This document shows positions 45,350 to 54,879 of a DNA stretch of 64,000 bases, piece after piece. The DNA is from Hyphomicrobiales bacterium. GTDB taxonomy: Bacteria; Pseudomonadota; Alphaproteobacteria; Rhizobiales; Rhizobiaceae. The stretch spans positions 1-64,000 of the forward strand of contig UBQX01000021.1 in assembly GCA_900467685.1 (NCBI GenBank), read 5' to 3'. The notes beneath the pieces were generated by a model that did not search any database, had not been told where the DNA came from, and saw only the letters and a program-made list of their open reading frames with translations. Position numbers and translations under genes: made by a program. The number at the start of each line of letters is the position of its first letter. Position 1 is the first letter of the stretch.

Positions 45350-46702
45350 TCAGTCGTCCATCGTTTCCAGCTTGCGGCTGAAGGCGATGGCGCCGAGCGT
45401 GCAGACGGCGCCGGACAGAAGATACATGCCGACATAAGCGACGCCAAAGGAGGTGGCGAGGCTCAGGGCCACCAGCGGAGCAAAGCCCGCGCCGATCAGC
45501 CATGCCATGTTCGACGTCAGCGCAGCACCCGAGTAGCGGTAGACCTTGCCGAAGCGCGAGGCGACGGCACCGGCAGCCTGGCCGAAGGAGAGGCCGAGAA
45601 GCGCGAAACCGATGATCACGAAGGCATCAAGGCCGCGCGAACCCCAGGAGAGCAGGACAGGCGCGATGATGCTGAAGATGGCGATCAGCACGGCGGCGAC
45701 CGCGAGCAGGCCGCGACGGCCGATACGGTCGGCGATGACGCCGGACAGGATGATCGTACCCGTGCCGACAATCGCGCCGACCAGTTCGACCAGCAGGAAG
45801 CTCGAGATGTCGTGATCCGTCGTCAGCGTCACCCAGCTCAGGGAGAAGATGGTGACGAGGTGGAACATGGCGAAGCTGGCGAGAGGGGTAAACGTGCCGA
45901 TCAGCAGGTCGACGCCATGGTTCTTGACGAGATCGACGGTGCGGACCGGAACGAGTTCAGCGCGGTCGAGCAGGGCACCGAATTCGGTGGTCGCAACGAG
46001 GCGCAGGCGGGCGAAGAGGGCCACGACGTTGATCGCGAAAGCCACGAAGAACGGGAAGCGCCAGCCCCATTCCAGGAAGTCGGCCTGGCTGATGGCCGAA
46101 TGGAAATAGGCAAAAAGGCCGGCTGCAAAGATAAAGCCGATCGGTGCGCCGAGTTGCGGCATCATCGCGTACCAGCCACGGCGGTTCTGCGGGGCGTTGA
46201 GCGCGAGAAGCGAGGCCAGACCATCCCAGGCGCCGCCGAGCGCGAAGCCCTGGCCGAGACGGAAGACGATGAGAAGCGCAATCGCCCAGTTGCCGATCTC
46301 GTTATACCCAGGCAGGAAAGCCATGGAGGCGGTCGAACCGCCGAGGATCAGGAGGGCGGCAACCAGCTTTGTGCCGCGGCCATAGGCGCGGTCGATCGCG
46401 GTGAACACCACGGTTCCGACGGGGCGGGCCAGGAAGGCGAGAGAGAAGACCGCAAACGACAGGAGGGTGCCTGTCAGGCGGTCGGCAAAGGGGAAGAAGA
46501 ATTGCGGGAAAACGAGGACCGAAGCGATCCCGTAGACGAAGAAATCGAAAAACTCTGATGAACGGCCGATAATGACGCCAAGGGCGATATTGCCCGGATC
46601 GATCGTGGAATCGGCATTGATGCGCCGCGCATCGCGCTCGCTCGATGACGAGCTGGGCGAGAGCGAACGGGGCTGATTTACGGATGCACTGTATGAATTC
46701 AT
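45350..46702 (-). CDS. MFS transporter, metabolite/proton symporter type
   Basis: 450 aa, about 12 spans. A Ser-rich cytosolic N terminus of about 35 residues precedes VIIGRSSEFFDFFVYGIASVLVFPQFFFP, close to the MHS-family start. RPVGTVVFTAIDRAYGRGTK and the GRRG loop (IADRIGRRGLL) are the paired MFS motifs A. MHS members import organic acids, betaines or sugars with protons; the substrate here is unknown. The start at 46702 has AGGAGGAG upstream. It is divergent from cyoA. Confidence 0.87.
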   Translation of the reverse strand: MNSYSASVNQPRSLSPSSSSSERDARRINADSTIDPGNIALGVIIGRSSEFFDFFVYGIASVLVFPQFFFPFADRLTGTLLSFAVFSLAFLARPVGTVVFTAIDRAYGRGTKLVAALLILGGSTASMAFLPGYNEIGNWAIALLIVFRLGQGFALGGAWDGLASLLALNAPQNRRGWYAMMPQLGAPIGFIFAAGLFAYFHSAISQADFLEWGWRFPFFVAFAINVVALFARLRLVATTEFGALLDRAELVPVRTVDLVKNHGVDLLIGTFTPLASFAMFHLVTIFSLSWVTLTTDHDISSFLLVELVGAIVGTGTIILSGVIADRIGRRGLLAVAAVLIAIFSIIAPVLLSWGSRGLDAFVIIGFALLGLSFGQAAGAVASRFGKVYRYSGAALTSNMAWLIGAGFAPLVALSLATSFGVAYVGMYLLSGAVCTLGAIAFSRKLETMDD

Positions 46703-47020
46703 GGGCTGCTCCTCCTGCAGAGAACGCGGCTTGACGGATTTTGTTCGAACCAAATTCTCCCTTATTGGTTCGGACCCCGAAACAGCGCCTCGTACAACAC
46801 TATGCGCCTGCAAAATTGCTGCGTCAAATGGCCTCATGAGCACCTGCAGCGAAAAACGCGATACCTCTTTGGAAACAACATTTTAAAGTGTTCGCGAACG
46901 CAAAAGACCTAGAACCGCCACAATTTTTCTTGCGGTGCGTCAACTGGGCCTATGGCCATATTGATCCAGATCATTTACCTGCCCGTTTCGGGAGGGAGAA
47001 GACTAAGCTGGAATCGGAAA
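46703..47020. promoter_or_regulatory. divergent promoter region between MFS and cyoA
   Basis: 318 bp without a gene. An 8-bp inverted repeat, CGAACCAA (46746-46753) and TTGGTTCG (46765-46772), lies close to the MFS start and could be an operator. A 10-bp palindrome GTTCGCGAAC sits at 46890-46899, in the cyo half. I see no recognisable FNR-type or terminator signal. Confidence 0.5.
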
Positions 47021-48001
47021 ATGCGACCTGAAACAAAGATGTTTTCAAAGGCGGGGCTGATCGCGGCGCTCGCTATGCCTCTTGCTTCCTGCAACATGGT
47101 GGTCATGTCGCCGTCCGGCGATATAGCGGCCCAGCAGCGCGACTTGATCGTCGTCTCGACGATTTTGATGCTTCTGATCGTGGTTCCGGTCATCTTCCTG
47201 ACGCTGTTCTTTGCCTGGCGCTACCGCCAGAGCAACAAGGACGCCAAATATGATCCAGAATGGCATCATTCAACCCGCCTCGAGGTGGTGATCTGGTCGG
47301 CTCCGCTCGCCATCATCATCGCGCTGGGCGCGATCACCTGGATCAGCACCCATACGCTCGACCCCTACCGCCCGCTCGATCGCATTTCGGCCGAACAGCC
47401 GCTGGCGGCCGATCACAAGCCTATGACGGTTGAAGTTGTCGCGCTCGACTGGAAGTGGCTCTTCATCTATCCCGAACTCGGCATCGCTTCCGTCAACGAG
47501 CTTGCCGCACCGGTGGATACGCCGATCCGCTTCAAGATCACATCCGCTTCGGTCATGAACTCCTTCTACATTCCGGCACTTGCGGGGCAGATCTACGCAA
47601 TGGCCGGCATGGAGACGAAGCTCCACGCTGTCATCAACAAGCCCGGTGAGTTCGAAGGCTTCTCGGCCAACTATTCCGGCGCCGGCTTCTCCCACATGCG
47701 CTTCAAGTTCCATGGTCTGGACCAGGCCGGCTTCGACAAGTGGGTTGCCGACGTGAAGGGCAGCGGCCAGAAACTCGATCGGGCCACCTACATGCAGCTC
47801 GAAAAGCCGAGCATCAAGGAGCCTGTCCGTCACTATGCCACGACCGATTCGTCGCTCTACAGCGCGATCGTCGACATGTGCGTCGAGCCCGGCAAGATGT
47901 GCATGAGCGAGATGATGGCGATGGACAAGGGCCTGATCTGCCGCATCCCCGAGCCGACGACCGCCGCGCGCGAGGAAAAGGCCATCCGCCCGGCCACCTG
48001 A
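47021..48001 (+). CDS. cyoA: cytochrome bo3-type ubiquinol oxidase subunit II
   Basis: 326 aa. A lipoprotein signal (LIAALAMPLASC) is followed by two membrane spans (about 45-70 and 90-112) and the periplasmic cupredoxin domain, with the quinol-oxidase-type sequence LDWKWLFIYPELGIASVNELAAPVDTPIRFKITSASVMNSFYIPALAGQIYAMAGM, lacking the CuA ligands. The C terminus has a short Cys-rich extension (VDMCVEPGKMCMSE). It starts the cyo operon; ATG at 47021 or 47039 are both possible and neither has a strong ribosome site. The oxidase reduces O2 with ubiquinol and pumps protons. Confidence 0.92.
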   Translation: MRPETKMFSKAGLIAALAMPLASCNMVVMSPSGDIAAQQRDLIVVSTILMLLIVVPVIFLTLFFAWRYRQSNKDAKYDPEWHHSTRLEVVIWSAPLAIIIALGAITWISTHTLDPYRPLDRISAEQPLAADHKPMTVEVVALDWKWLFIYPELGIASVNELAAPVDTPIRFKITSASVMNSFYIPALAGQIYAMAGMETKLHAVINKPGEFEGFSANYSGAGFSHMRFKFHGLDQAGFDKWVADVKGSGQKLDRATYMQLEKPSIKEPVRHYATTDSSLYSAIVDMCVEPGKMCMSEMMAMDKGLICRIPEPTTAAREEKAIRPAT

Positions 48002-48022
48002 ACCGTACTATTCGACATCATT

Positions 48023-48065
48023 CCGGCCGCTCTTCCTGATGCGCGATGGCGCCCCGAGCGGCCGG
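48023..48065 (+). other. cyoA-cyoB intercistronic inverted repeat
   Basis: 10-bp arms CCGGCCGCTC (48023-48032) and GAGCGGCCGG (48056-48065), inside the 108-bp gap between cyoA and cyoB. No T tract follows, so it is more likely an mRNA-processing or stability hairpin than a terminator. Confidence 0.6.
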
Positions 48066-48109
48066 CCGAAAACCGTTTCATTCTGCAAGAACAAAGTTGA
48101 GGTAATCCG

Positions 48110-50104
48110 ATGACTGCGGATTCGACATCATTGCTGTTCGGGAAGCTTACTCTCGAAGCCATTCCCTATCATGAGCCGATTCTGGTCGTGACCTTTATCG
48201 CGGTTGCCCTTGGCGGGCTCGCCGTGTTGGGGGCGCTGACCTATTTCCGTCTCTGGGGCTATCTCTGGAAGGAGTGGTTCACGTCGATCGACCACAAGAA
48301 GATTGGTATCATGTATATCATCTTCGCCATCGTCATGCTGCTGCGCGGCTTTGCCGATGCGCTGATGATGCGCTTCCAGCAGGCCATCGCCTTCAACGGA
48401 AACGAGGGATATTTCCCGCCGCATCACTACGACCAGATCTTCACCGCCCACGGCGTGATCATGATCTTCTTCGTGGCGATGCCGTTTGTCACGGGTCTCA
48501 TGAACTTCGTCGTGCCGCTGCAGATCGGCGCCCGCGACGTATCGTTCCCGTTCCTCAACAACTTCTCTTTCTGGATGACGGTTGCCGGCGGCATCATCGT
48601 GATGATCTCGCTCTTCGTCGGCGAGTTCGCCAAGACCGGCTGGCTCGCCTATCCTCCGCTCTCGGACATCGCCTACAGTCCTGATGTCGGGGTGGACTAT
48701 TACATCTGGGGTCTGCAGATCGCGGGTATCGGGACGCTGCTATCGGGTGTTAACCTGATCGCGACCATCCTCAAGATGCGCGCGCCCGGCATGTCGATGA
48801 TGAAGATGCCGGTCTTCACCTGGACCGCTTTCTGCACCAACATCCTGATCGTCGCAGCCTTCCCGGTTCTGACCGCAGTCCTCGCCATGCTGACGCTGGA
48901 CCGTTATGTCGGTACGCACTTCTTCACGAATACGGATGGCGGCAGCGCCATGCTCTACGTGAACCTGATCTGGATCTGGGGCCACCCGGAAGTTTACATC
49001 CTGGTCCTGCCGGTCTTCGGCATCTTCTCGGAAATCGTTTCGACATTCTCCGCCAAGCGCCTGTTCGGCTACACGTCGATGGTCTACGCGACCTGCGTCA
49101 TCACTATCCTGTCCTACATCGTGTGGCTGCATCACTTCTTCACGATGGGTTCGGGCGCGAGCGTGAACTCCTTCTTCGGCATCACCACGATGATCATCTC
49201 GATCCCGACGGGCGCGAAGATGTTCAATTGGCTGTTCACGATGTATCACGGCCGCATCAAGTACGAGGTCCCGATGCTGTGGACGATCGGCTTCATGGTG
49301 ACCTTCGTCATCGGTGGCATGACCGGCGTTCTGCTTGCCGTTCCGCCGGCAGACTTCGTGCTGCACAACTCGCTGTTCCTGATCGCGCACTTTCATAACG
49401 TGATCATTGGCGGCGTCGTGTTCGGCGTCTTCGCCGGCATCAACTTCTGGTTCCCGAAGGCCTTCGGCTTCAAGCTCAATGCCTTCTGGGGCAAGATGTC
49501 CTTCTGGTTCTGGCTGATCGGCTTCTACTTCGCCTTCATGCCGCTCTACGTGCTCGGCCTGATGGGCGTGACCCGCCGCATGAGCCAGTTCGATGATCCG
49601 AGTCTGCAGATCTGGTTCATCATTGCCGCCTTCGGCGCCTTCCTGATCCTGCTTGGCATCGGTTCGTTCATCATCCAGATCGCCTACTCCATCTGGAAGC
49701 GTGAAGAACTGCGCGACGAGACCGGCGATCCGTGGAACGGCCGTACGCTGGAATGGTCGACCTCGTCGCCGCCGCCGGCCTACAACTTCGCCTTCACGCC
49801 GGTCGTTCACGAGATCGATCAGTGGTGGTTCATGAAGAACAACGGCTACCGCCGTCCGCTCTCGGGCTTCATCCCGATCCACATGCCGAAGAATACCGGC
49901 ACGGGCGTCATCATCGGGGCTTTGAGCGTCGTCTTCGGCTTCGCCATGGTCTGGCACATCTGGTGGATGGCCATCGCGTCCTTCGTTGCGATCGCTGTGG
50001 TGACCATCCGCCACACCTTCAACTACAACCGCGACTTCTACATCCCGGCCGAAGAGGTCGCTGCTGTGGAAGCCCGCCGTACGCAAATGCTGCCCGCGGA
50101 GTGA
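48110..50104 (+). CDS. cyoB: cytochrome bo3-type ubiquinol oxidase subunit I
   Basis: 664 aa, the catalytic heme-copper subunit with about 15 spans. Ligands to the low-spin heme and the binuclear centre are visible: [26 protein letters not shown] (CuB His and the cross-linked Tyr), WLHHFFTMG and [12 protein letters not shown]. The D-channel and K-channel segments of bo3 enzymes are present. A GAGGTAATCCG ribosome site precedes the ATG. It is in the operon cyoABCD-surf1. Confidence 0.96.
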   Translation: MTADSTSLLFGKLTLEAIPYHEPILVVTFIAVALGGLAVLGALTYFRLWGYLWKEWFTSIDHKKIGIMYIIFAIVMLLRGFADALMMRFQQAIAFNGNEGYFPPHHYDQIFTAHGVIMIFFVAMPFVTGLMNFVVPLQIGARDVSFPFLNNFSFWMTVAGGIIVMISLFVGEFAKTGWLAYPPLSDIAYSPDVGVDYYIWGLQIAGIGTLLSGVNLIATILKMRAPGMSMMKMPVFTWTAFCTNILIVAAFPVLTAVLAMLTLDRYVGTHFFTNTDGGSAMLYVNLIWIWGHPEVYILVLPVFGIFSEIVSTFSAKRLFGYTSMVYATCVITILSYIVWLHHFFTMGSGASVNSFFGITTMIISIPTGAKMFNWLFTMYHGRIKYEVPMLWTIGFMVTFVIGGMTGVLLAVPPADFVLHNSLFLIAHFHNVIIGGVVFGVFAGINFWFPKAFGFKLNAFWGKMSFWFWLIGFYFAFMPLYVLGLMGVTRRMSQFDDPSLQIWFIIAAFGAFLILLGIGSFIIQIAYSIWKREELRDETGDPWNGRTLEWSTSSPPPAYNFAFTPVVHEIDQWWFMKNNGYRRPLSGFIPIHMPKNTGTGVIIGALSVVFGFAMVWHIWWMAIASFVAIAVVTIRHTFNYNRDFYIPAEEVAAVEARRTQMLPAE

Positions 50105-50108
50105 ACCG

Positions 50109-50735
50109 ATGAGCGCCAACACCATGCACAATGCAAAGCAGGGCGAAGAGCTCACCTTCTACATGAGGGAGGAGCACCACCCCGAGCAGAGCACGATGAT
50201 CGGCTTCTGGATCTACCTGATGAGCGACTGCCTCATCTTCGCGATCCTGTTTGCCACCTATGCCGTTCTCGGCCATTCCTATGCCGGCGGTCCCGGCCCG
50301 AAGGAACTGTTCGATCTCAAGCTCGTGGCGATCAACACCGCCATGCTGCTGTTCTCTTCCATCACCTACGGCTTTGCCATGCTGGAGATGGAAAAGGGCA
50401 ACAAGGGCCTGATGATCAGCTGGATGATGGTCACCTTCTTCTTCGGTGCCTGCTTCCTCGGGATCGAGCTCTATGAGTTCCATCACCTGATCGAAGAGGG
50501 TGCAGATCCCGGCCGCAGCGCGTTCCTGTCGTCCTTCTTCACGCTGGTCGGCACGCACGGCCTGCACGTCACCTGCGGCCTGATCTGGATGGCGGTTCTG
50601 ATGGTGCAGATGAACAAGTATGGCATCAACGCGGCCAACAAACGCCGCATGACGACGCTGAGCATGTTCTGGCACTTCCTGGACGTCATCTGGATCGGCG
50701 TCTTCTCCTTCGTCTATCTCATGGGAGTGCTCTGA
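50109..50735 (+). CDS. cyoC: cytochrome bo3-type ubiquinol oxidase subunit III
   Basis: 208 aa with five spans. [22 protein letters not shown] and [18 protein letters not shown] are the typical subunit III sequences; it stabilises subunit I. It starts 4 nt after the cyoB stop, with GGAG upstream. Confidence 0.94.
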   Translation: MSANTMHNAKQGEELTFYMREEHHPEQSTMIGFWIYLMSDCLIFAILFATYAVLGHSYAGGPGPKELFDLKLVAINTAMLLFSSITYGFAMLEMEKGNKGLMISWMMVTFFFGACFLGIELYEFHHLIEEGADPGRSAFLSSFFTLVGTHGLHVTCGLIWMAVLMVQMNKYGINAANKRRMTTLSMFWHFLDVIWIGVFSFVYLMGVL

Positions 50736-50736
50736 T

Positions 50737-51141
50737 ATGGCTTCTCACGCTGACACGCATGCACATGGTGACCATGGCCACCACGACGATCACGGCAGCC
50801 ACGCCAACCACGGAACGTTCGGCTCCTACATGACCGGCTTCGTGCTCTCGGTCATCCTGACCGCGATCCCGTTCTGGTTGGTCATGGGCAATGTCTTCGA
50901 TGACAAGACGGTCACGGCGGTTCTCATCATGGGCCTTGGCCTCGTGCAGATCGTCGTCCACATGATCTTCTTCCTGCACATGGACACCAAGTCCGAAGGC
51001 GGCTGGAACATGATGGCGCTGCTCTTCACGGTCGTGCTCGTGCTGATCACTCTGTCCGGCTCGCTCTGGGTCATGCACAACCTGAACAGCTACATGATGC
51101 CGATGACGATGACGCCGGAACAGGCGAAGCAGCTTCCGTGA
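50737..51141 (+). CDS. cyoD: cytochrome bo3-type ubiquinol oxidase subunit IV
   Basis: 134 aa with three spans. The N terminus is unusually His/Asp rich (DTHAHGDHGHHDDHGSHANH), beyond the norm for CyoD and a possible metal-binding tail. GSYMTGFVLSVILTAIPFW and QIVVHMIFFLHMDTKSEGGWN are typical of the family. It starts 1 nt after the cyoC stop. Confidence 0.93.
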   Translation: MASHADTHAHGDHGHHDDHGSHANHGTFGSYMTGFVLSVILTAIPFWLVMGNVFDDKTVTAVLIMGLGLVQIVVHMIFFLHMDTKSEGGWNMMALLFTVVLVLITLSGSLWVMHNLNSYMMPMTMTPEQAKQLP

Positions 51142-51209
51142 TTTCCTGAGCGGCCCGCCCGATCGGCTGGCCGCTTTTACTTTTTTGCCGGGGAGGGAGG
51201 TTCGCAACC

Positions 51210-51962
51210 ATGAACGACATGCCCGTTTCCGCAGACAAGATTCCGAAGGCCCCGCGCACATCGCGCCTCATCGGCATCGGCCTTCTCACACTCTTCTTTT
51301 TCGCCGTCTTCGTCGCTCTCGGCGCCTGGCAGGTCGAACGGCTCTCCTGGAAACTGGATCTGATCGCGCGTGTCGATGCCCGCGTCCATGCGCCGGCTGT
51401 TCCAGTGCCGAACGAGGCTTCATGGGTGTCCGTGAATGCCGGCAATGACGAATATCGCCATGTTGTCGCGTCAGGCCGCTTCCTTCATGACAAGAGCGCA
51501 CTGGTCTACGCATCGACCGAGCGTGGCCCCGGCTTCTGGGTTCTGACACCGCTGCAGATCGACAATGGTGCCATCGTCTATGTCAATCGCGGCTGGGTTC
51601 CGACCGACCGGAAAGAGGCATCAAGCCGTGCAGAGGGCAATCCGGAGGGCCCGGTTCAGGTGACCGGGCTGCTGCGCATCACAGAGCCCGGTGGGACGCT
51701 GCTGCGCTCCAACGATCCCGCTGACGGACGCTGGTATTCGCGCGATGTCGAGGCGATGGGCAAGACCGCAGGTCTGGCACCCGTCGCGCCCTTCTTCATA
51801 GATGCAGACGACACGCCCACTCCCGGCGGTCTGCCGGTTGGCGGGCTCACCATCATTCGCTTTCCGAACTCGCATCTCTCCTATGCGCTCACCTGGTTTG
51901 CAATGGCGGCGCTGTCGCTGGTCGGCGGGGCGATCCTGATCCGGGCTGAGCGTCGGCGATGA
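51210..51962 (+). CDS. SURF1-family oxidase assembly protein
   Basis: 250 aa with two terminal membrane spans (about 22-42 and 222-243) around a soluble domain. FAVFVALGAWQVERLSWKLDLIARVDARV, VLTPLQIDNGAIVYVNRGWVPTD and LTIIRFPNSHLSYALTWFAMAALSL are SURF1 landmarks. It assists heme a or o insertion into terminal oxidases. Its place after cyoD, where cyoE (heme o synthase) sits in many bacteria, suggests heme o synthase is encoded elsewhere. GGGAGGGAGG precedes the ATG. Confidence 0.92.
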   Translation: MNDMPVSADKIPKAPRTSRLIGIGLLTLFFFAVFVALGAWQVERLSWKLDLIARVDARVHAPAVPVPNEASWVSVNAGNDEYRHVVASGRFLHDKSALVYASTERGPGFWVLTPLQIDNGAIVYVNRGWVPTDRKEASSRAEGNPEGPVQVTGLLRITEPGGTLLRSNDPADGRWYSRDVEAMGKTAGLAPVAPFFIDADDTPTPGGLPVGGLTIIRFPNSHLSYALTWFAMAALSLVGGAILIRAERRR

Positions 51963-51983
51963 TGCGGTGTTATTGCCGTGGGA

Positions 51984-52607
51984 TCAGGGGAATGCGTTCG
52001 GGTATTCGTCGTCCAAAATAAAGAAATGATCGCGCAGCGTTTCGACGCTCACATATTCGTCGGGCGGCTTAGATTCGAGGTGAATGCAGTTGCCGTTTTT
52101 TCCGCAGCCTTCAGTCGCGCGCTTTCTCCAAGCTTCCGACTGGGTGCCGACTGGATGTGTGATCTCATCGCTCTCGTCGTAGACAAGAGTTCGATAGGTT
52201 TTACCCGTAAATGTATCATCCCAAGGAAAAGTCTTGAACCTTGGCGTTCTCGCAGTTCCCGCAATCTGTTCGACAGCCCGGATATATTCATTTCCTGTCA
52301 GGGCAAATCGCAGGCGGTCTGGCGTCATACCCACGGCGTTCAAAGCGAAGCCGATTGCGGCGATCGCTCCGGCCGCGAGAGAAAGCGACAGCACCCGCTT
52401 CCAACGCAACCTTATGAGGTTCACCAACGCGATCCCCACGAAAATCAATGCGGACAGCGCAAACAGTGCCAAATCTATCAAGAACCAGTTCCAGTCGGGC
52501 ACCAACCACCATGCCCAAAACCGTGCGATCAAAGGCAGGAACACCAATCCATAGATCGGCGTGAACTTGTCCCCCTTTCGCCATCCCTTGTTCGGAGTTG
52601 CCGTCAT
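51984..52607 (-). CDS. hypothetical protein with membrane spans
   Basis: 207 aa. Two to three hydrophobic spans in the first half (PIYGLVFLPLIARFWAWWLV, FLIDLALFALSALIFVGIALV, LSLSLAAGAIAAIGFALNAVG) precede a soluble tail with Cys and His residues (GCGKNGNCIHLESKP). No family recognised. It lies opposite the cyo operon, its ribosome site is poor, and the DNA looks less GC-rich and codon-biased than neighbours, which may point to acquisition. Function unknown. Confidence 0.5.
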   Translation of the reverse strand: MTATPNKGWRKGDKFTPIYGLVFLPLIARFWAWWLVPDWNWFLIDLALFALSALIFVGIALVNLIRLRWKRVLSLSLAAGAIAAIGFALNAVGMTPDRLRFALTGNEYIRAVEQIAGTARTPRFKTFPWDDTFTGKTYRTLVYDESDEITHPVGTQSEAWRKRATEGCGKNGNCIHLESKPPDEYVSVETLRDHFFILDDEYPNAFP

Positions 52608-52762
52608 TCCGAAAATCTGCCTGTTGGCCGAACAATCAATCGCCTTTGACTAGGCTAATAGGAGGTTGTTTGCAAACCCGCGATTGACGTGTTGCAGTTT
52701 CGGACGCGAATCCCGCCGGGCCAGTCTCAATTTTGCCGGAAACAAACTGTGATCTCGTGAGT

Positions 52763-52778
52763 TCCAAAGCGCTTTGGA
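52763..52778. promoter_or_regulatory. 16-bp perfect palindrome, LacI-type operator
   Basis: TCCAAAGCGCTTTGGA at 52763-52778 is a perfect palindrome centred on CG, the shape of operators bound by LacI/GalR-family repressors of sugar genes. It lies 64 bp before the thuA ATG, in the expected promoter position. Confidence 0.7.
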
Positions 52779-52842
52779 TTTTTCCTTGTGCCGCGTCGCT
52801 TCTCTTGGCAAAGTCAGCCGAACATCATCTAGGGAGAGAGTC

Positions 52843-53628
52843 ATGACCATCCGTGTCACCGTCTGGGGCGAGAACGTCCACGAACAGAAGAGCGAAGTTG
52901 TCCGCGGCATCTATCCGGACGGCATGCACAATTGCATCGCGTCGGCGCTCAACAAGAATGATGGCATTCAGGCCTCTTCCGTTGTTCTGCAGGATGCCGA
53001 GCATGGCATGACCGCCGAGCGGCTGGCCGAGACCGACGTGCTTGTCTGGTGGGGCCATGCGGCGCATGGGCAGGTGGAGGACGCTATTGTCGAGCGCGTC
53101 TGCGAAGCCGTCTGGTCCGGCATGGGCATGATCTTCCTGCATTCGGCGCATTTTTCGAAGCCGTTCAAGCGGCTGATGGGGGCGCCGTGCAATCTCACCT
53201 GGCGCGAGGCGGGCGAGCGCGAGCGGCTGTGGGTCACGTCCCGCAATCACCCGATCACGGCCGGTCTGCCGGATCATTTCGAGCTCGAGAACGAGGAAAT
53301 GTATGGCGAGCCCTTCGGCGTGCCGGAGCCGCTGGAAACGGTTTTCGTCAGCTGGTTCCAGGGTGGGGAAGTGTTCCGCTCGGGGCTCACCTACAAGCGT
53401 GGTGCCGGCAATGTCTTCTATTTCCGCCCCGGTCACGAGACCTATCCGACCTATCACGACGCCAATGTCCAGACCGTGATCCGCAACGCGGTGAAGTGGG
53501 CCTATAACCCGATGGCGCGCCTTGCCAAGCCGACCGATGCACCGAACGTGCCGGTCGACAAGGCACCGGAGAAGATCGAGGAGCGTGGGCCGAAGCTGCA
53601 CATGGCCGGCCAGCAGGGCCTGCGGTAA
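52843..53628 (+). CDS. thuA: ThuA-like trehalose utilisation protein
   Basis: 261 aa of the ThuA family (glutamine-amidotransferase-like fold). RVTVWGENVHEQKSEVVRGIYPDGMHNCIA, DVLVWWGHAAHGQV, MIFLHSAHFSKPFKRLMGAPCNLTWREAGERERLW, ENEEMYGEPFGVPEPLETVFVSWFQGGEVFRSGLTYKRGAGNVFYFRPGHETYPTYHDANVQ and NAVKWAYNP follow rhizobial ThuA closely. ThuA acts with a ThuB-like dehydrogenase on trehalose or other disaccharides through 3-keto intermediates. No sugar ABC genes are next to it, so the substrate is uncertain. GGGAGAG precedes the ATG at 52843; a LacI-type palindrome lies upstream. Confidence 0.85.
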   Translation: MTIRVTVWGENVHEQKSEVVRGIYPDGMHNCIASALNKNDGIQASSVVLQDAEHGMTAERLAETDVLVWWGHAAHGQVEDAIVERVCEAVWSGMGMIFLHSAHFSKPFKRLMGAPCNLTWREAGERERLWVTSRNHPITAGLPDHFELENEEMYGEPFGVPEPLETVFVSWFQGGEVFRSGLTYKRGAGNVFYFRPGHETYPTYHDANVQTVIRNAVKWAYNPMARLAKPTDAPNVPVDKAPEKIEERGPKLHMAGQQGLR

Positions 53629-53640
53629 GGAGTGCCTCAG

Positions 53641-54708
53641 ATGACGATCAGACTTCTCATTCTGGGCACTGGCGGCATGGCCAACAATCACGCCGAGGCC
53701 TTCAAGGCCATCGAAGGCGTGGAGGTCGTGGCCGGTGTGGATACGCGGCCGGTTCAGCTTGAAGCGTTCTGCGAAAAGCACCAGATCCCGAACCGCTTCG
53801 CCACGCTCGACGAGGCCATCGCCTGGGGCGAATTCGATGCCGCGACGAACGTGACGCCGGATTCGGCGCATTATGCGACCACGCTGGCGCTCCTAAAGGC
53901 CGGCAAGCATGTGCTTTGCGAAAAGCCGCTCTCGACCGATTACGCAAAGGCGAAAGAGATGGCGGATGCGGCGAAGGCCGCCGGCGTCGTCAACATGGTC
54001 AACCTTTCCTATCGCAACGGCGCAGCGCTCCAGCGCGCCGCCGAGATGGTGGCGAAGGGGATGATCGGCACGGTGCGGCATTTCGAGGCGCAGTATCTGC
54101 AGAGCTGGCTGACACAGGCCGCCTGGGGCGACTGGCGCACAGAACCGCAATGGCTGTGGCGCTTGTCGTCCAAGCATGGCTCGAAGGGCGTCTTGGGCGA
54201 TGTCGGCATCCACATTCTCGATTACGCCACCTTTGTCGCCGGCAGTTTCCCCGTTTCCATCTCCGGCCGCCTCAAGACCTTCGACAAGGCGGAGGGCAAC
54301 CGGATCGGCGAATACGATCTCGACGTGAACGACAGCTTCGTCTGCCATCTGGAGCTCGCCAGCGGCGCCATGGGCACAATCACCGCGACACGCTTTGCCT
54401 CCGGTCATCACAATGACCTGAAGCTCTCGATCTATGGCGACGGAGGCGGGCTGGAAGTGCGCTACATCCAGCACGAAAGCAAGCTTCTCGCCTGCCTGGG
54501 CTCGCAGGACATGGCAACGCAGACCTGGCGCGAGATCGAGACGCCGGAGGTCAAGAAGGTCTACGAGGTCTTCATCGAGGCCATCAACGGCGACGGTCCG
54601 ATGATCCCGGATTTCGAGCGGGGTGCTGCGCTGCAGTTCCTGCTCGATGCGGCGGAAGAGTCGGATCGGCAGAGGGGTGCGAGCGTGGATGTGAATTTGG
54701 GGGCTTAG
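53641..54708 (+). CDS. Gfo/Idh/MocA-family sugar dehydrogenase
   Basis: 355 aa. The NAD(P)-binding Rossmann is LLILGTGGMANNHAEAFKAIEGVEVVAGVDTRP; the catalytic EKP motif is in GKHVLCEKPLSTDYAKA; the substrate domain includes GSKGVLGDVGIHILDYATFVAG. ThuB of the trehalose pathway belongs to the same family, so with thuA 12 bp upstream it may be the ThuB-type 3-dehydrogenase. AAGGAG precedes the ATG at 53641. It ends at a repeat element. Confidence 0.85.
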   Translation: MTIRLLILGTGGMANNHAEAFKAIEGVEVVAGVDTRPVQLEAFCEKHQIPNRFATLDEAIAWGEFDAATNVTPDSAHYATTLALLKAGKHVLCEKPLSTDYAKAKEMADAAKAAGVVNMVNLSYRNGAALQRAAEMVAKGMIGTVRHFEAQYLQSWLTQAAWGDWRTEPQWLWRLSSKHGSKGVLGDVGIHILDYATFVAGSFPVSISGRLKTFDKAEGNRIGEYDLDVNDSFVCHLELASGAMGTITATRFASGHHNDLKLSIYGDGGGLEVRYIQHESKLLACLGSQDMATQTWREIETPEVKKVYEVFIEAINGDGPMIPDFERGAALQFLLDAAEESDRQRGASVDVNLGA

Positions 54709-54712
54709 GTCT

Positions 54713-54865
54713 TTCGGCCCTTGCGGGCCGCCCCCTCATCTGTCCTTAGGACATCTTCTCCCCGCCGGGGAGACGGGGGAGTTTGCCGCAGCCTCGCCAC
54801 TCCTCCTCTCCCCTTGGGGAGAGGGTCGCCGAGCGAAGCGGAGGCGGGGTGAGGGGCTTCCTGCT
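54713..54865. repeat. GC-rich rhizobial-type intergenic mosaic
   Basis: Between the Gfo/Idh gene and the polyol dehydrogenase. It contains TTCTCCCCGCCGGGGAGACG and TCTCCCCTTGGGGAGAGGG-type palindromes and a GGCGGGGTGAGGGGCTT end. Related in type to the blocks at 28.3 and 59.5 kb. It may also act as a terminator region for both convergent genes. Confidence 0.75.
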
Positions 54866-54879
54866 CCCTCGACCCAACA

